Shown here in pieces: positions 1-10,229 of a DNA stretch of 64,000 bases. The position numbers and the translations under genes were made by a program. Numbering within the stretch: the first letter of the stretch is position 1; the number at the start of each line of letters is the position of its first letter. The stretch is taken from assembly GCA_033026295.1 (NCBI GenBank), contig CM065181.1:22653588-22717587 (forward strand), read 5' to 3'. Under the pieces are notes generated by a model. That model searched no databases, had not been told where the DNA came from, and saw only the letters and a program-made list of their open reading frames with translations. This stretch comes from Channa striata (lineage: Eukaryota > Chordata > Actinopteri > Anabantiformes > Channidae).

Positions 1-60
1 CCAGTGCAGTGGGAGCCCAGGGATCCAGCACTGGGTGTCTTGCTCAGGGACACTCGTGGT
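1..60. repeat. SINE-like teleost repeat, 3' part
   Basis: The sequence 'cagtgggagcccagggatc...gtgtcttgctcagggacac' matches the repeat at 37960-38090 and resembles the one at 18770-19015. It is cut by the window edge. The following 60-890 region is the 3' flank of the C gene and is shared with 38100-38925; I see no other gene there. Confidence 0.55.
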
Positions 61-895
61 GGGCAGGCTGGGATTTGTTTTAAAGCCACATTAGGATTTT
101 ATCCCAGTTCATCCATTTTACCATTCAGCTGCTCTGCTATACAAAAGATGAGGGCAATGAAAAACCAAACAGGACAAATACTTTTTCGAAATACTTTTTG
201 CAGCCAGCTGTAGGCCTTATTAATTTCCACTGAATGAGTATTAAAACTGTAAATTCTAAATAAATAAAAGAGTGAATAGTTCCAGTGTGTTAAATAGTTG
301 ATCTGATTCAACACACACCACAATTCATTCACATTCAGTTCTTCACTTCCTGTTTCATGTTTTCCTCTTTAACTTTTAGCTTGTCCTCTGTCTTCCTTTT
401 GTTCACAGCACTTTGTCACAGCACCGTCTGTCCCATAAATATGTTATAATGATTATTTAGATTCAATGTAAATCAGAGAATGTTAAAGAATAAGAGCAGA
501 GTAACTGGATTAGTCTTTATGCTGATGATGTCTGACTTTATGTTACTGAAACTCTTCAAATGCTCAGCAGATTTATGTCACTAAAAAAACAAATAACAGT
601 TTAAATTCTCTCTTTCACAATGTCATCAACAAAAACCTGTAAACTCTCATATTTATGAGAAAGTTTGATCCAACTGTATTTAAATGACTGAGACAGTCTC
701 AGGATCATTTTTTTATGTATAAAAATAAAGGCGAAAGCAGAATTTATTTGATGAGCAGATGTTTATTGTCTGGAGACATTGAAATTATAAACGTTATCAA
801 CAACTGTTAAACATGAAAAGGGACAAAGAGTCAGAGAGAACAGAGTTGGAACCATTTGAGAGAATAATCAGTATCAGAGGAAAAAACTAATCAGA

Positions 896-1227
896 TCAGG
901 ACTGGGGACACTGGTTTCTCGTCAGTGTCTCTGTGACTGGAGACTGGGAGCCCTGGGTGGCCTCACAGGTCACAGAGCCTGCATTCATCCACTGGTCTGC
1001 AGGGATCTTCAGGGTGCTGCTCCAGCTGTAGCGTCCGTCCTTGTCCAGCACCCCGGGACTCCTGGTCTCCTCCCAGCTGCCGCTGCTGCTGCTGCTGCCG
1101 TCCACCTTCCAGGACAGAGTCCAGCCTGAGGGGAAGCCCTTGTTGGCCAGACACATGAGCGTGACCTTGTCCTTCCTCTGTTCCAAACTGGACGGGGGCA
1201 GAACAGTCAGTGTGGGACGGACATCAC
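896..1227 (-). CDS. Immunoglobulin light-chain constant (C) exon, copy 1, intact
   Basis: Encodes one complete C1-set Ig domain of about 110 residues, from an AG acceptor at 1228-1229 to a TGA at 896-898. Visible features are the start DVRPTLTVLPPSS, the first domain cysteine in VTLMCLANKG, the tryptophan in LSWKVDG, a serine run, YSWSSTLKIPADQW, the second cysteine in SVTCEAT, and the tail NQCPQS, whose cysteine third from the end would form the heavy-chain disulfide. The J donor leaves one base, which with GT completes a serine codon, so the phase fits J at 2237. Two AATAAA signals on this strand (767-762, 748-743) lie about 130 nt past the stop. Nearly identical to the C exons at 38931 and 55713. 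Membership of the teleost kappa-like L1/L3 group is inference. Confidence 0.95.
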
Positions 1228-1903
1228 CTACAATAGGAGACAACAATCAGAGGACACAGCTGTCAATCAAGCAGCAGACAGCTGGACACCTTTACTGTGT
1301 GACATTTTGTCCTTGAAGGAGTTTCTGTCAGATGGTCTTTCTGCTCCACCAGTCACTGACTCACACATTGTTTCACTTCCCTTTAAGAAACCTCTCATGC
1401 AGATCAGGACAGAGACAAACATCAGACACTTTGACCTGAAATATGTCACATAAAACTGTTTCATCCAAATCAGGACAAATCTTCACTCTACACGAGTTTA
1501 AACATAAAGACAACAATCAAATGTTCTTCACGTGGATTTCAGTCCCAATCAAACAGAATAAACGAAGAACACGAAATACAATAAAGTCCCGAGAGATTTG
1601 TCACAGTTTCAAACATCAGTAGTTATCGTTACTCTGTTCTAATTTAGTGGAAACAAGTCCAGATTAAAGAGATTCTCAAACAGTTTTCAATGTGGTGGTA
1701 AATGAAAACGTTCAGAAATATTTACACAGTTGGATTAAAGGAGTTTAAATGTGACCCTGACAGGAACATGGAAAGACAAGTTTAGTAAAACTGCTCTGAG
1801 TTCAGCTCCATGATGAAGGTGGGGGAACAAAAACACAGATACTGAATCTGTTCCAAGTCAAACAAGATCGTTTCAAACTCGACTTTACAATCATTTATTT
1901 AGT

Positions 1904-1942
1904 GTCAGTGACACAAAGTGACTGAGTCGTCGTACAAAAACC
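1904..1942 (-). other. Orphan 23-spacer RSS (J relic) in the J-C intron
   Basis: On + this reads GTCAGTG, 23 bp, then ACAAAAACC. Spacer and nonamer match the working J RSS at 2275-2313, but the heptamer is altered and no FGxG J sequence lies beside it. The same relic occurs at 39938 and 56720. Probably the remains of a second J. Confidence 0.7.
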
Positions 1943-2236
1943 TCTGACTGTACAGAGGCACGACTCTCTGACTTTGACAAACTGAACTAAAGCTGCAACA
2001 TCTCAACATGTCACTTCACCAATAAAGTCACAATAACTGGTTTATCTACTGGAATAATATTTGATATTTATTACAAAACATTTTTAAATTCCTGCTTCTA
2101 AAGCAGACGTTGTCTCTTATTATATTAAACATATTTTGTATCAAATAACATGGAAATGAAATTATTTGACCCGAAACACTGAATAACAAAGAAAAAAAGC
2201 TGCTGAAGTAAAATAATTTTTAAACATTTCACTTAC

Positions 2237-2274
2237 TTCCAACATCCAGTCTGGTTCCTCCACCGAACGTGAGC
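2237..2274 (-). CDS. Immunoglobulin light-chain J segment, intact
   Basis: A 38-bp J reading LTFGGGTRLDVG on the - strand, with the canonical FGxG bulge and a GTAAGTG splice donor directly after it. It splices across about 1 kb to the C exon at 1227 in the correct phase. It is the only good J in this unit. Identical in sequence to those at 40270 and 57052. Confidence 0.95.
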
Positions 2275-2313
2275 CACAGTGATACAAAGTGACTGAGCCG
2301 TCGTACAAAAACC
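2275..2313 (-). other. J recombination signal, 23-bp spacer
   Basis: CACAGTG at 2275-2281, a 23-bp spacer and ACAAAAACC at 2305-2313 as read on +. This pairs with the 12-bp-spacer V signals under the 12/23 rule. Confidence 0.95.
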
Positions 2314-3856
2314 TCTGACTGTACAGAGACACGGCTCTCTGACTTTGGAACAAACAAACTCAGATAAATCAGTCGCTGGTTGTAAACACGTCTCAGCTGA
2401 AAACTCACAATAACCTTTAAAATGTTTTTAATTCTACATTAATAATAAAGAATAAAAGACTGTATTACTTAATTCTAGTTCACAGAGGACGCACACATCC
2501 ACAGATAAAAACAACCTGAATAATTTAATTTTTCATTAAAGCTCAAATATGAAAATGTATAAAAACATTAAAACTGTTCAAAGCATAAAAAAGTTATAGG
2601 TTTTTAGAAAGTTATTTGTCTTCATTTACATCTAGTCTAAGAAAAACTGAATTTCCCTCAAATCACACAAATCTTGTTTTATTACCTCCTAACATCTAAA
2701 CATTCACGATCAGTTGGGATCATAAAAAGTCAAAGATCTGTGTCGTCCTTTGTTCACATACATGAAATGTAACAATCATAACTCAGTGTTTATTGTGCGT
2801 TTGCTTGTTTTCAGAGCTGCATCTAGTTTGACAGAAAACTAGCTGGTCTGTCAGTGAAACTACAAGTGTGTGTTACAACGTGTTTCTCATTCTGACAAAC
2901 ACAGAAAGTCGTTAACAGATACAAAAAGTAATTTAGCATAACTAGCAGCTAACGGGAGTTCGCTGTTAGCAGGATGCTAACACACGTTGAAATTCCTATA
3001 GACATGCTAACACGATTCGCATCATAATATAAAACCAAAGACACTGAGAACATACAGATATATGTCCTTTAAGGACTGATGGAAAAGTTAGACTGAAAGA
3101 AAAAACACTGACTCTAGAACGTCTGGTTACAACTGAACTGCTGTAAGTCAGACAGGACATAAAATAATCAACACAGTCTTTGATTATGAGACAGTCTGTC
3201 ATAACACATTTAAACTGATGGGCCACATGAAAGATAAATTCCAAAAAGATTAAAAGAAACAGCAGTTGACAAAAGTATTTGTCCACATTATCCATTATAG
3301 AGAAATGACTGAGGTGGAAACTTAGTGGTTGAAAGAACTGGATCCAGCTTCTCTGAGTCAATGGCGCCGCCCAACACTTACCTGAACCTGTAAGAATATA
3401 AATAAGGAACGACAATAGAGGCCAGGGGCCATCACAAGAGATTTTCTGGTTCTTGTGCACAGTGGCCCCAAAATGAAAAAGTTCCATGAGGACTGGTCAA
3501 ACTGTCCTGAAGAGGATCATGTGTCCATATCTCCAGATCCGCTGCTGAATGAATCGTGTGTTGAATATGAGGGAGAAGTTGTTTAAGTTGAGGATGAACT
3601 CCCAGTTCTGCTCACAGATGTTACTACATGGACATGAGACAAATAAATCTGTCCAACTCTAACTGACGATGACGTCTTGTCTTGCTCTGCTCACATTGAA
3701 AAGTTCTGTGTGAGGTAAATGGCCACTTATTTTACAAGCTTCTCACTCATACACCAATGGCAGGTGCTGCAATGCAAGGTGCTCAAAACACAGACCCTGT
3801 GGTCCGTGGAAGACGTGTCTTTGTGACGATGAGTGCAGCTGCACCAAATAAATAGC
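2314..3856. other. J 5' flank, no gene seen
   Basis: AT-rich DNA shared with 40347-42112 and 57129-58895. Small reading frames here are not conserved in sense. Near 3297 this copy lacks about 230 bp that the other two copies keep (41326 onward). Confidence 0.6.
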
Positions 3857-4069
3857 ATTTACATTTCGCAGACACTTTTATCCAAAGCGACTTACAGAGT
3901 AATTTGGTACATACATACACAGTGGTGTGGGCTGCCACGCAGGGGAGCAACTAGGGGTTCAGTGTCTTGCCCAAGGACACTTTTGACATGTAGCAAGCAG
4001 GTATCGAACCACTGACCCTGTGGTCCATGGATGACTTGCCTTGCCAAGTGAGCTACAGCCGCCTACAGC
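3857..4069 (+). repeat. SINE-like repeat insertion
   Basis: Carries the common teleost repeat text 'tttatccaaagcgactta', 'gttcagtgtcttgcccaagg' and 'atcgaaccactgaccctg'. The same site at about 42112 reads straight through (aaatagcaggagcc), so this is an insertion specific to copy 1. At most a 3-bp AGC duplication is visible. Confidence 0.75.
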
Positions 4070-4079
4070 AGGAGCCAAT

Positions 4080-4830
4080 TAAAAAACAGAACTCTGAATA
4101 AGGATATTAATAGAGATTTATTAATGGGAATTGGTGCAAGAAGTGTGGATGGGCTTCAGACGGCAGAAACTGTCAACAGGGTGCTCTGGGAAGATGCGAG
4201 AGACAGATTAGCCGAGACGTACTGGTAATATGTGCACACGGAATACAGGGCTTACTGAGGACAAGATGAGCAGGGAATTCTGCAGAGCCAGATGGAGCCC
4301 GGTTGGGAGGGTGTAGCCAAGGAGAGACCAGTGCTGTGGTAGGAGGAGAGATAGCAAGTTCAATGATCCAAAATCTTATCCAAGATCCAAGCCAGGTCCA
4401 AAATCCAGAGATCCAGAGAATAGTATCCAGAGGGAGAGGCACAGGCATGTCCGGTAACTGAAACAAAGTCCACAGGGCAAGACGTGAGCAGGGAAAGTCC
4501 AAAAAAGGCAAAAAAGGGTCAGTACCAAAGAGTTTAGACAGTAGGATGAAGAGCTCGAGAGACCAAGCAGTGCGATCAGACAAACAGACAACGTAACAGG
4601 GAGAAAGGTCTGCTAAAATAGAGCAGGGGACACACAGATGAAATCATGTGGAGGTAGAAGTAAAACCATTGAGAATGGTGAGACAGGAAGCCCTGAAGAC
4701 AGACAGGAAATGATTCTAAAACCATAACTGCCACAAAAACTGTTACAATGTCTGCGTCATAATACATTCTTATTAATATTGACCAAAAGTCACTGACATT
4801 AAACTGGTGTCAACTTAGACTCTAAATCAG
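4080..4830. repeat. Unidentified GC-richer repeat, copy 1 of 3
   Basis: A purine-rich stretch with phrases such as 'gatccagagatccagagaa'. Also present at 42118-42890 and 58903-59665. Reading frames on the - strand (for example 4173-4583) show no known domain. It looks transposon-derived, but I do not recognise the family. Confidence 0.45.
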
Positions 4831-4835
4831 GTTTA

Positions 4836-5651
4836 CCGTATTTTTCGGACCATAAGCCGCTACTTTTTTCCGACGTTTTGAACCATGCAGCTTTAACAGA
4901 GATGCGGCTTTTCTATGAATTTTTCTGCAGCCCTCAGATGGGCGCTGTAGATGGAAGTCAGTGCAAACAAAAAAGCGCCAGTTTTTATTCTTAGCGCATG
5001 CAACCCAAGACGCACAACAGCAAAATACGGTAATATTTTTACACCCTCACCCCCTCATAATGGAAAACACGCGAAGAAATTCCTATGATGCAGCTTTTAA
5101 TTTGAAGCCATCGATCTGGCTATCCGTGAAGGAAATCGAGTGTGACAGTGGTTTCAATGCTCAGGAGGAAGATGAATAGCGATTTGTGGTTTCAGTGCAC
5201 GGGAGAATGAAGCGACTTTAATAGTTGCGCAGTTGCGCTTTAACAGTGCGCAGGAAGAAAAAGTGATAGTGGTTTGGTGTTCAGTGGTTTCAGTTCGCAG
5301 GAGGAAGAAAAATAAAGCAACTTGGTTTTAGTGAAACCATGACTTTTCTGTTTTGTGTGATCAGCACTTTTACTGCCGTGTTACAGGCACCATTCAGGTT
5401 CAGGTGTATGAATAAACACTTACGGTAAAGAGACGCACTCTTTACCGTAATGCCGGTAAAACAGCGCAAAGAACATCCTCATGCCTACTGTGAACAATGA
5501 GTAGGAGCGCATACAACAGATATTATTTCTCAGCCTGGATATTGGCGGCTTATAGTCCGATGCGGTTTATATGTGACAAAATATATATTTCTTTTAAATT
5601 TTAGCGGGTGAGGCTTAAATTTAGGTGCGCTCTATAGTCCAGAATTTACGG
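4836..5651. mobile_element. Non-autonomous DNA transposon with TA target duplication
   Basis: An 816-bp insertion between TA dinucleotides (4834-4835 and 5652-5653). Ends are imperfect inverted repeats: CCGTATTTTTCGGACCATA at the left, and CCGTAAATTCTGGACTATA as the complement of the right. Both paralogous sites are empty and read GGTTTAATGCC (42891-42900 and near 59668), so the target was a single TA. TA duplication is typical of the Tc1/mariner superfamily; the family assignment is inference. The only sizeable frame, 4961-5179, shows no transposase motif. Confidence 0.85.
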
Positions 5652-5656
5652 TAATG

Positions 5657-6115
5657 CCTTTAATGTGCAGGCGTTGGTTGTATCTCGTCTCGATTACTGC
5701 AATGCACTGTTGATGGGGTTACGGGCATGTGTGACTAAACTCCTGCAGATGATTTTTATTTTTTATTGAGCCAAAAGGACTCATCTCACTCCACTCCTCA
5801 GGTCTCTTCACTGGCTTCCTGTGGCTGCACGGATTAAGTTCAAAGCTCTGACTCTTGCCGACAGGGTGATCAACTCTACAACTCAATCATTCAGGTCTAC
5901 AATCCCTCCCGTCCACTCTGCTCTGCCAAAGAACGACCTCAGGTGGTCCCAGCACCACACAGAAGACAGCATGGAAAACTCTTCACCTCAGTGATCCTAC
6001 GATGGTGGAAGGAGCCCTCAAACTCTGCAAGCTCAGCGACCACACTCCTAATATTCAAAAAAACTGATTAAAGCAGAACTCTTCTGTCTTCCTTTGTACT
6101 TCTTTTTCCAACATG
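5657..6115 (+). mobile_element. LINE reverse transcriptase 3' fragment (L2/CR1-like)
   Basis: Conceptual translation gives ALVVSRLDYCNALLMGL...LRSLHWLPVAARIKFKALTL, the familiar C-terminal part of L2/CR1-type reverse transcriptases. It is truncated and degenerate (a T run replaces part of the coding sequence). Present in all three C-J units, so older than their duplication. Confidence 0.7.
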
Positions 6116-6156
6116 CACTAAAGAAATTAGTGCATGTTGTTTGTTTTCAATTGTTT

Positions 6157-6202
6157 TCTTTTAGCTAGGGGGGGCGTATCATAAAATAATTAAGAAACAC
6201 TG
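6157..6202. mobile_element. hAT element right-end remnant
   Basis: Keeps only the right end (complement CAGTGTTTCTTAATTA) followed by the GTGTAATG target copy at 6203-6210. More of the same insertion is at 43322-43739, and its left end is at 60213. Confidence 0.7.
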
Positions 6203-6244
6203 GTGTAATGCCAGATCCAAGTCCCCGTTGGAGTGAGTGTGATC

Positions 6245-6307
6245 ATTTGCATAGAGACACTTTGCATCAGCAGCACCATGCTCCAGTGCTCTGGGAGACT
6301 TTATAGT
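6245..6307 (+). promoter_or_regulatory. V A1 promoter: octamer and TATA-like box
   Basis: ATTTGCAT octamer (binding site of Oct factors) at 6245-6252, a second TTTGCAT 15 bp downstream, and CTTTATAGT at 6299-6307. The leader ATG follows at 6386. Confidence 0.85.
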
Positions 6308-6385
6308 CCTGAGAGTTGGACACTGGATGACTGACAGCTGTCCTTCATGACAACAGAAGCCACAGAAATCGTCCTCATCCAAAAC

Positions 6386-6859
6386 ATGACTCTGATCTCC
6401 GTCCTCATCTGGACTCTCCTCTGCTGCTGCTTCACAGGTAAAGTCCAGAGAATCCAACTCGTCTCCTCTATCAACATCCGTCCCTCTGAAATGAAGCCCA
6501 CAAAACCATGATGCTGCTTGATGTTTGTGTCTCTGTGTCCTCAGAGTCCAGAGGTCAGGTCACAGTGACTCAGCCTGGAGCAGTGAGATCTGATCTGGGA
6601 GGAACCACAACCATCAGATGTAAAACCAGTCAGAATGTGTATAATGGGAACTATTTAGCCTGGTACCAACAGAAAGATGGAGAAAGACCCAAACTGCTCT
6701 TTTATTATGTTAACAGTCGAGTGCCAGGGACTCCAAGTCGTTTTACAGATGGTGGATCAAACTCTGACTTCACTCTGACCATCAGTGGAGTCCAGACTGA
6801 AGATGCAGCAGTTTATTACTGTCAGAGTTATCATGAAATCAGCAGTCAAGCTGTGTTCA
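6386..6859 (+). CDS. Ig light-chain V segment A1 (family A)
   Basis: Leader exon 6386-6437 (MTLISVLIWTLLCCCFT, a hydrophobic signal peptide), a 107-bp GT-AG intron, and V exon 6545-6859. The V domain has ESRGQVTVTQPG at the start, Cys in IRCKTSQ, Trp in LAWYQQKDGERPKL and Cys in AVYYC. CDR1 is QNVYNGNYLA, and germline CDR3 is QSYHEISSQAVFT. Framework 3 carries the unusual RFTDGGSNSD instead of RFSGSGSNSD, shared with A9 and the A5 fragment. Open and apparently functional, with octamer and RSS intact. Confidence 0.93.
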
Positions 6860-6887
6860 CACAGTGAAAAAGCGTCGTACAAAAACC
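6860..6887 (+). other. V A1 RSS, 12-bp spacer
   Basis: CACAGTG (6860-6866), 12 bp, ACAAAAACC (6879-6887). Directly abuts the V exon. Confidence 0.95.
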
Positions 6888-7168
6888 TCCCTCAGTCAGA
6901 CTGAACAGAAACTGAACTGATGCTGCAGCTGGAAGCTACTGCAGAGACTGACACACTTCACTGAATGTGCACAAACACACGTTATTGCTTAAACATCAGT
7001 CACAATGTCTAATAAGATAAACATAAATTTAGTCCAGAGCAACTTTTTCATCTTGCCAAAGCACTATTTTGTCTTTAAATTACCAAAAAATGGCACATGG
7101 ATCCTGTTCAAGGGCAGAATTCAGTAACAGTGAATTGAAGTAAATCTTCAGTGTGTCCAAAACCAAAG

Positions 7169-7767
7169 TGTCATGATTCAGTTCCTCACTTCCACTTCCT
7201 CCCCTGCACCTTTATTTTGTCACCCACTCTTTTCCACATCCTGTCCTGCTCTACAATTATTCTGGCAACTTCACCACAGTTGATTGACCTCAATTGGTTT
7301 CACCTGTTCCCCTTGTCTGATTATACCTGGACTTCACCACAGCTCACTGCAATTCTTGTCATCGCTTCCATGTCATCGCTTCCATGTCATTGCTTCCATG
7401 TCGACTCACTGGTTATTTGATTATCATAACTCTGCATCTGCATCACTCTCAAGCTTTTGGACTCGTTTTCCCTGTATTCTGAGGCTTGGTCTCTGGTTTT
7501 TGGTCTTTTTGTGTTTCGTTGGGTTTTCCTGTGTGTTCGGTTCTACCAGTGTTTCCCTCGACATTTTCAGCCTGCCCTGTTTCCCCCTCTCTCTCGGGTT
7601 TTCTTCGTGTTCCCCTCGAGCTGAAAGTGTTAGTTTAATTTAGTTATATGTTTAACTGGTGTTGTTTTTGTCCCTTTTTGTTTAATTATAATAAAGTCTC
7701 ACGTCCTTTTTGTACTCCCTCCCGTTGTTGTCTTTCTGGGTCTTCAAATTCACCAACACCCCTGACA
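7169..7767. mobile_element. Solo LTR (599 bp)
   Basis: Begins TGTCATGATTC and ends CACCCCTGACA (TG...CA), flanked on both sides by the 5-bp duplication CAAAG (7164-7168 and 7768-7772). Contains an AATAAA and three tandem 14-bp units near 7358-7405. It splits the old C relic on either side. Same insertion, with the same duplication, at 27333 and 44704. No internal retroviral coding DNA is present. Confidence 0.85.
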
Positions 7768-7772
7768 CAAAG

Positions 7773-7933
7773 TCTCAAAGTCTTGTTTGGCCTCACAGGT
7801 CATAGAGTTCAATTATCCCACTGGTCCGCATGAAGCCTCAGGGAGCTGGCCCAGCTGTAGAGGTTGTTCTTCTCCAGAACCATAGAGCTCCTGGTGAAGG
7901 AGGGCAGCACAATCAGGGTGGGGACGACTCGAC
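7773..7933 (-). pseudogene. Second-type C exon relic
   Basis: On - reads SSPTLIVLPSFT, then RSSMVLEKNNLYSWASSL, then RLHADQW and a shifted TCEAKQDFETL. The central part of the domain (first Cys and the WK core) is missing, there are stops, and the acceptor has decayed. A few further bases of its 3' end lie left of the LTR (about 7140-7168). It differs from the intact C type by its LYSWASSL and EAKQD text. Confidence 0.75.
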
Positions 7934-7936
7934 CTC

Positions 7937-9037
7937 GTGCAAAGAAAAAAGGGTGGATGCACTGGGAGTTTGGATAAAAATGGTCTGAAGGTTTTCAATT
8001 CCTCTTTGACCTTAGTAACCATAGCAACAGATTGGCATCACTGATGAACCGTGAAAACAGACGGTTTCAGGACTAAAGATAAAAAGTTAAGTGTCATTTT
8101 ACTCTGAAGTTGTATCAACATTTAATCCTGTGATTAAGTCGTTCACTAAACTAAAAAAGACCAAACTGACACTTGCAGACTGTCATTAGACCAACGTGGA
8201 AACTAAAATACAACCAGATTCAAAGATCATTTGCAAACAGCTGTAAATAAATATGTTTGTCCACAATTTCCATCTGCTTTTTGTAGTGGACTGTAACGCC
8301 CTCTGACCTCTGTGGGTGGAGCTTGTTTGTTACAGGTAACTGGTGGCATTTTCAGGGTCGGCACCAGTTTGGAATGGACGGGTTATCAGTTGTGATGGGG
8401 GCATCTTACTTTTTATTTTTTGTGTAATTGTATTGTTGTTATCATTATTATTTGACATTTTACATGAAAGATAAATTAACTGCAATGGACAGTGAATAGC
8501 TGTAAATAAAGATGGTAAATAAAGACCATCTGTACACACAGGCATCCACACGCTACAGTAACGTCCAACATGTACGTCCATGTACGTCCATGTACATGAA
8601 CAAAGATGCACAGCAGGGGATCAGATCACACCGTTGACCGTTGCACATAATCATACAGACAGACAGTATCTGCTCTGGTCCACAAAAGTGTGAATTGTAA
8701 AAAGCAGGACATAAATGTGGCACATACTGTAATTTGATTTATGGACTCACCATTAGAAGTTGCTCAATCTCCTCGACGTTTCCTTCCATTTCACACTTTT
8801 TGTCTTAGATCATGTTCAGACCCTTGAGCGTGTGAACCACCTGACACCTCCAGCTAACTACAAGCTCAAGCTTGGAATAACATGGATTGGATGGTCAGAT
8901 AATGTGGATATAGTTAATTTAATTGGCTGGACAGAGTGTCATTTGATCTCTAAGTACATATTATCAGCATTTTTGGTTTTGTTTTCAATCAGACAACGTT
9001 GAGTATTGCACGAGCAAAATTTATGAGGGAGTTAAAT
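7937..9037. other. Decayed J-C intron and flank, no gene seen
   Basis: The piece around 7990-8100 ('ccatagcaacagattggcatcactgatgaacc') is shared with the other second-type C relics. The rest is shared with 28104-29280 and 45431-46640. A small frame (8760-9002) occurs in all copies but looks non-coding. Confidence 0.5.
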
Positions 9038-9137
9038 TTATGGCTGTAAAAGAATTTCCAGTTTTTTCAACTGAGGAGACACAATACCTGGTTTGGAAGT
9101 TAATGCGTCCATTACGGTGACAAGGTGTAATTTTCCT

Positions 9138-9264
9138 TCCACCTTCCAGGACAGAGTCCAGCCTGAGGGGAAGCCCTTGTTGGCCAGACACATGAGCGTG
9201 ACCTTGTCCTTCTTCTGTTCCAAACTGGACGGGGGCAGAACAGTCAGTGTGGGACGGGCATCAC
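9138..9264 (-). pseudogene. C exon truncated to its 5' part
   Basis: Keeps the acceptor and the first about 42 codons (DARPTLTVLPPSS ... LANKGFPSGWTLSWKVE), then runs into the sequence found at 29240-29290. The second half of the domain, the second Cys and the C-terminal Cys are gone. The junction falls in a shared TCCACC. Cannot make a C domain. Confidence 0.9.
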
Positions 9265-10191
9265 CTACAATAGGACACAACAATCAGAGGACACAGCTGT
9301 CAATCAAGCAGCAGACAGCTGGACACCTTTACTGTGTGACATTTTGTCCTTGAAGGAGTTTCTGTCAGATGGTCTTTCTGCTCCACCAGTCACTGACTCA
9401 CACATTGTTTCACTTCCCTTCAAGAAACCTCTCATGCAGATCAGGACAGAGACAAACATCAGGCACTTTGACCTGAAATATGTCACATAAAACTGTTTTG
9501 TCCAAATCAGGACAAATCTTCACTCTACACGAGTTTAAACATAAAGACAACAATCAAATGTTCTTCACCTGGATTTCAGTCCGAATCAAACAGAATAAAC
9601 AAAGAACAAGAAATACAATAAAGTCACGAGAGTCAATAACAGATACAACCTTAGCTGGTTTCAACTCAAAATATAACCAAAAGTCATTTAGCATAACTAG
9701 CAGCTAACTGTAACTCGCTATTAGCACAACGCTAATGTACATTGAAAATCACCTACACATGCTACAGCAATTAGCATCGTAACATTTTATAGACATTTTA
9801 GGAGAAACAAACTAAACCATTTTAAAATAAACACATGGTATAAAACCAAACAGACTGAGAACTTACAGATATATGTCCTTAAAGGACTGATGCGAGTGTT
9901 AGAACATCTGAATGAACTCTCATGTTGCCGCAAACGTCCAGTCAAATGTATAATATATATATAAAATGAGTATAGGTACTGGATTGTTACGATATTTTGG
10001 AAAACTTAATTTCTATCATGGTTAAAACTGAAATTTCATTGTAAACAAAAGTTTTAGCTTGAGAAAAATGCAAAATGTTAGTGTGATAAATAAATAATCA
10101 CTGTAAATGTGATAAAAGAAATCGTGCAATGCTGCAGCAATCCTTACAATTATGTACTAAAGTAAAACACAGTTTAAAGACTCAACAGTAC

Positions 10192-10229
10192 AGTTCACAT
10201 TCAGTCTCGTTTCGGCACTGAACATGTAC
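10192..10229 (-). pseudogene. Degenerate J segment
   Basis: Same length as the good J, but it reads YMFSAETRLNVN: the FGxG motif is FSAE. The donor is GTACTG rather than GTAAGTG. Its RSS keeps CACAGTG (10230-10236) and a 23-bp spacer, but the nonamer is TTTTAAAAT (10260-10268). Confidence 0.8.

Noticed and set aside
1041..1316. + strand frame MSSTPGLLVSSQLPLLLLLP opposite each C exon
   Set aside because: Looks like a signal peptide but is the complement of the serine codons in the C exon. No promoter or partner exons.
3833..4015. + strand frame MQLHQINSIYIS and similar small frames in repeats
   Set aside because: Translation of a SINE-like repeat; no gene evidence.
6179..6501. Repeated - strand frames (MDSLDFTCEAAAEESPDEDG and MGFISEGRMLIEETSW types) at every family A V gene
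   Set aside because: They are the antisense of the conserved leader exon and its intron. They recur only because the leader is conserved, and they lack their own signals.
8760..9002. Small frame ending LIGWTECHLISKYILSAF, present at 8760, 28892 and 46172
   Set aside because: It lies in recently duplicated DNA, so identity is expected. Starts differ between copies, and there are no splice sites or domain.
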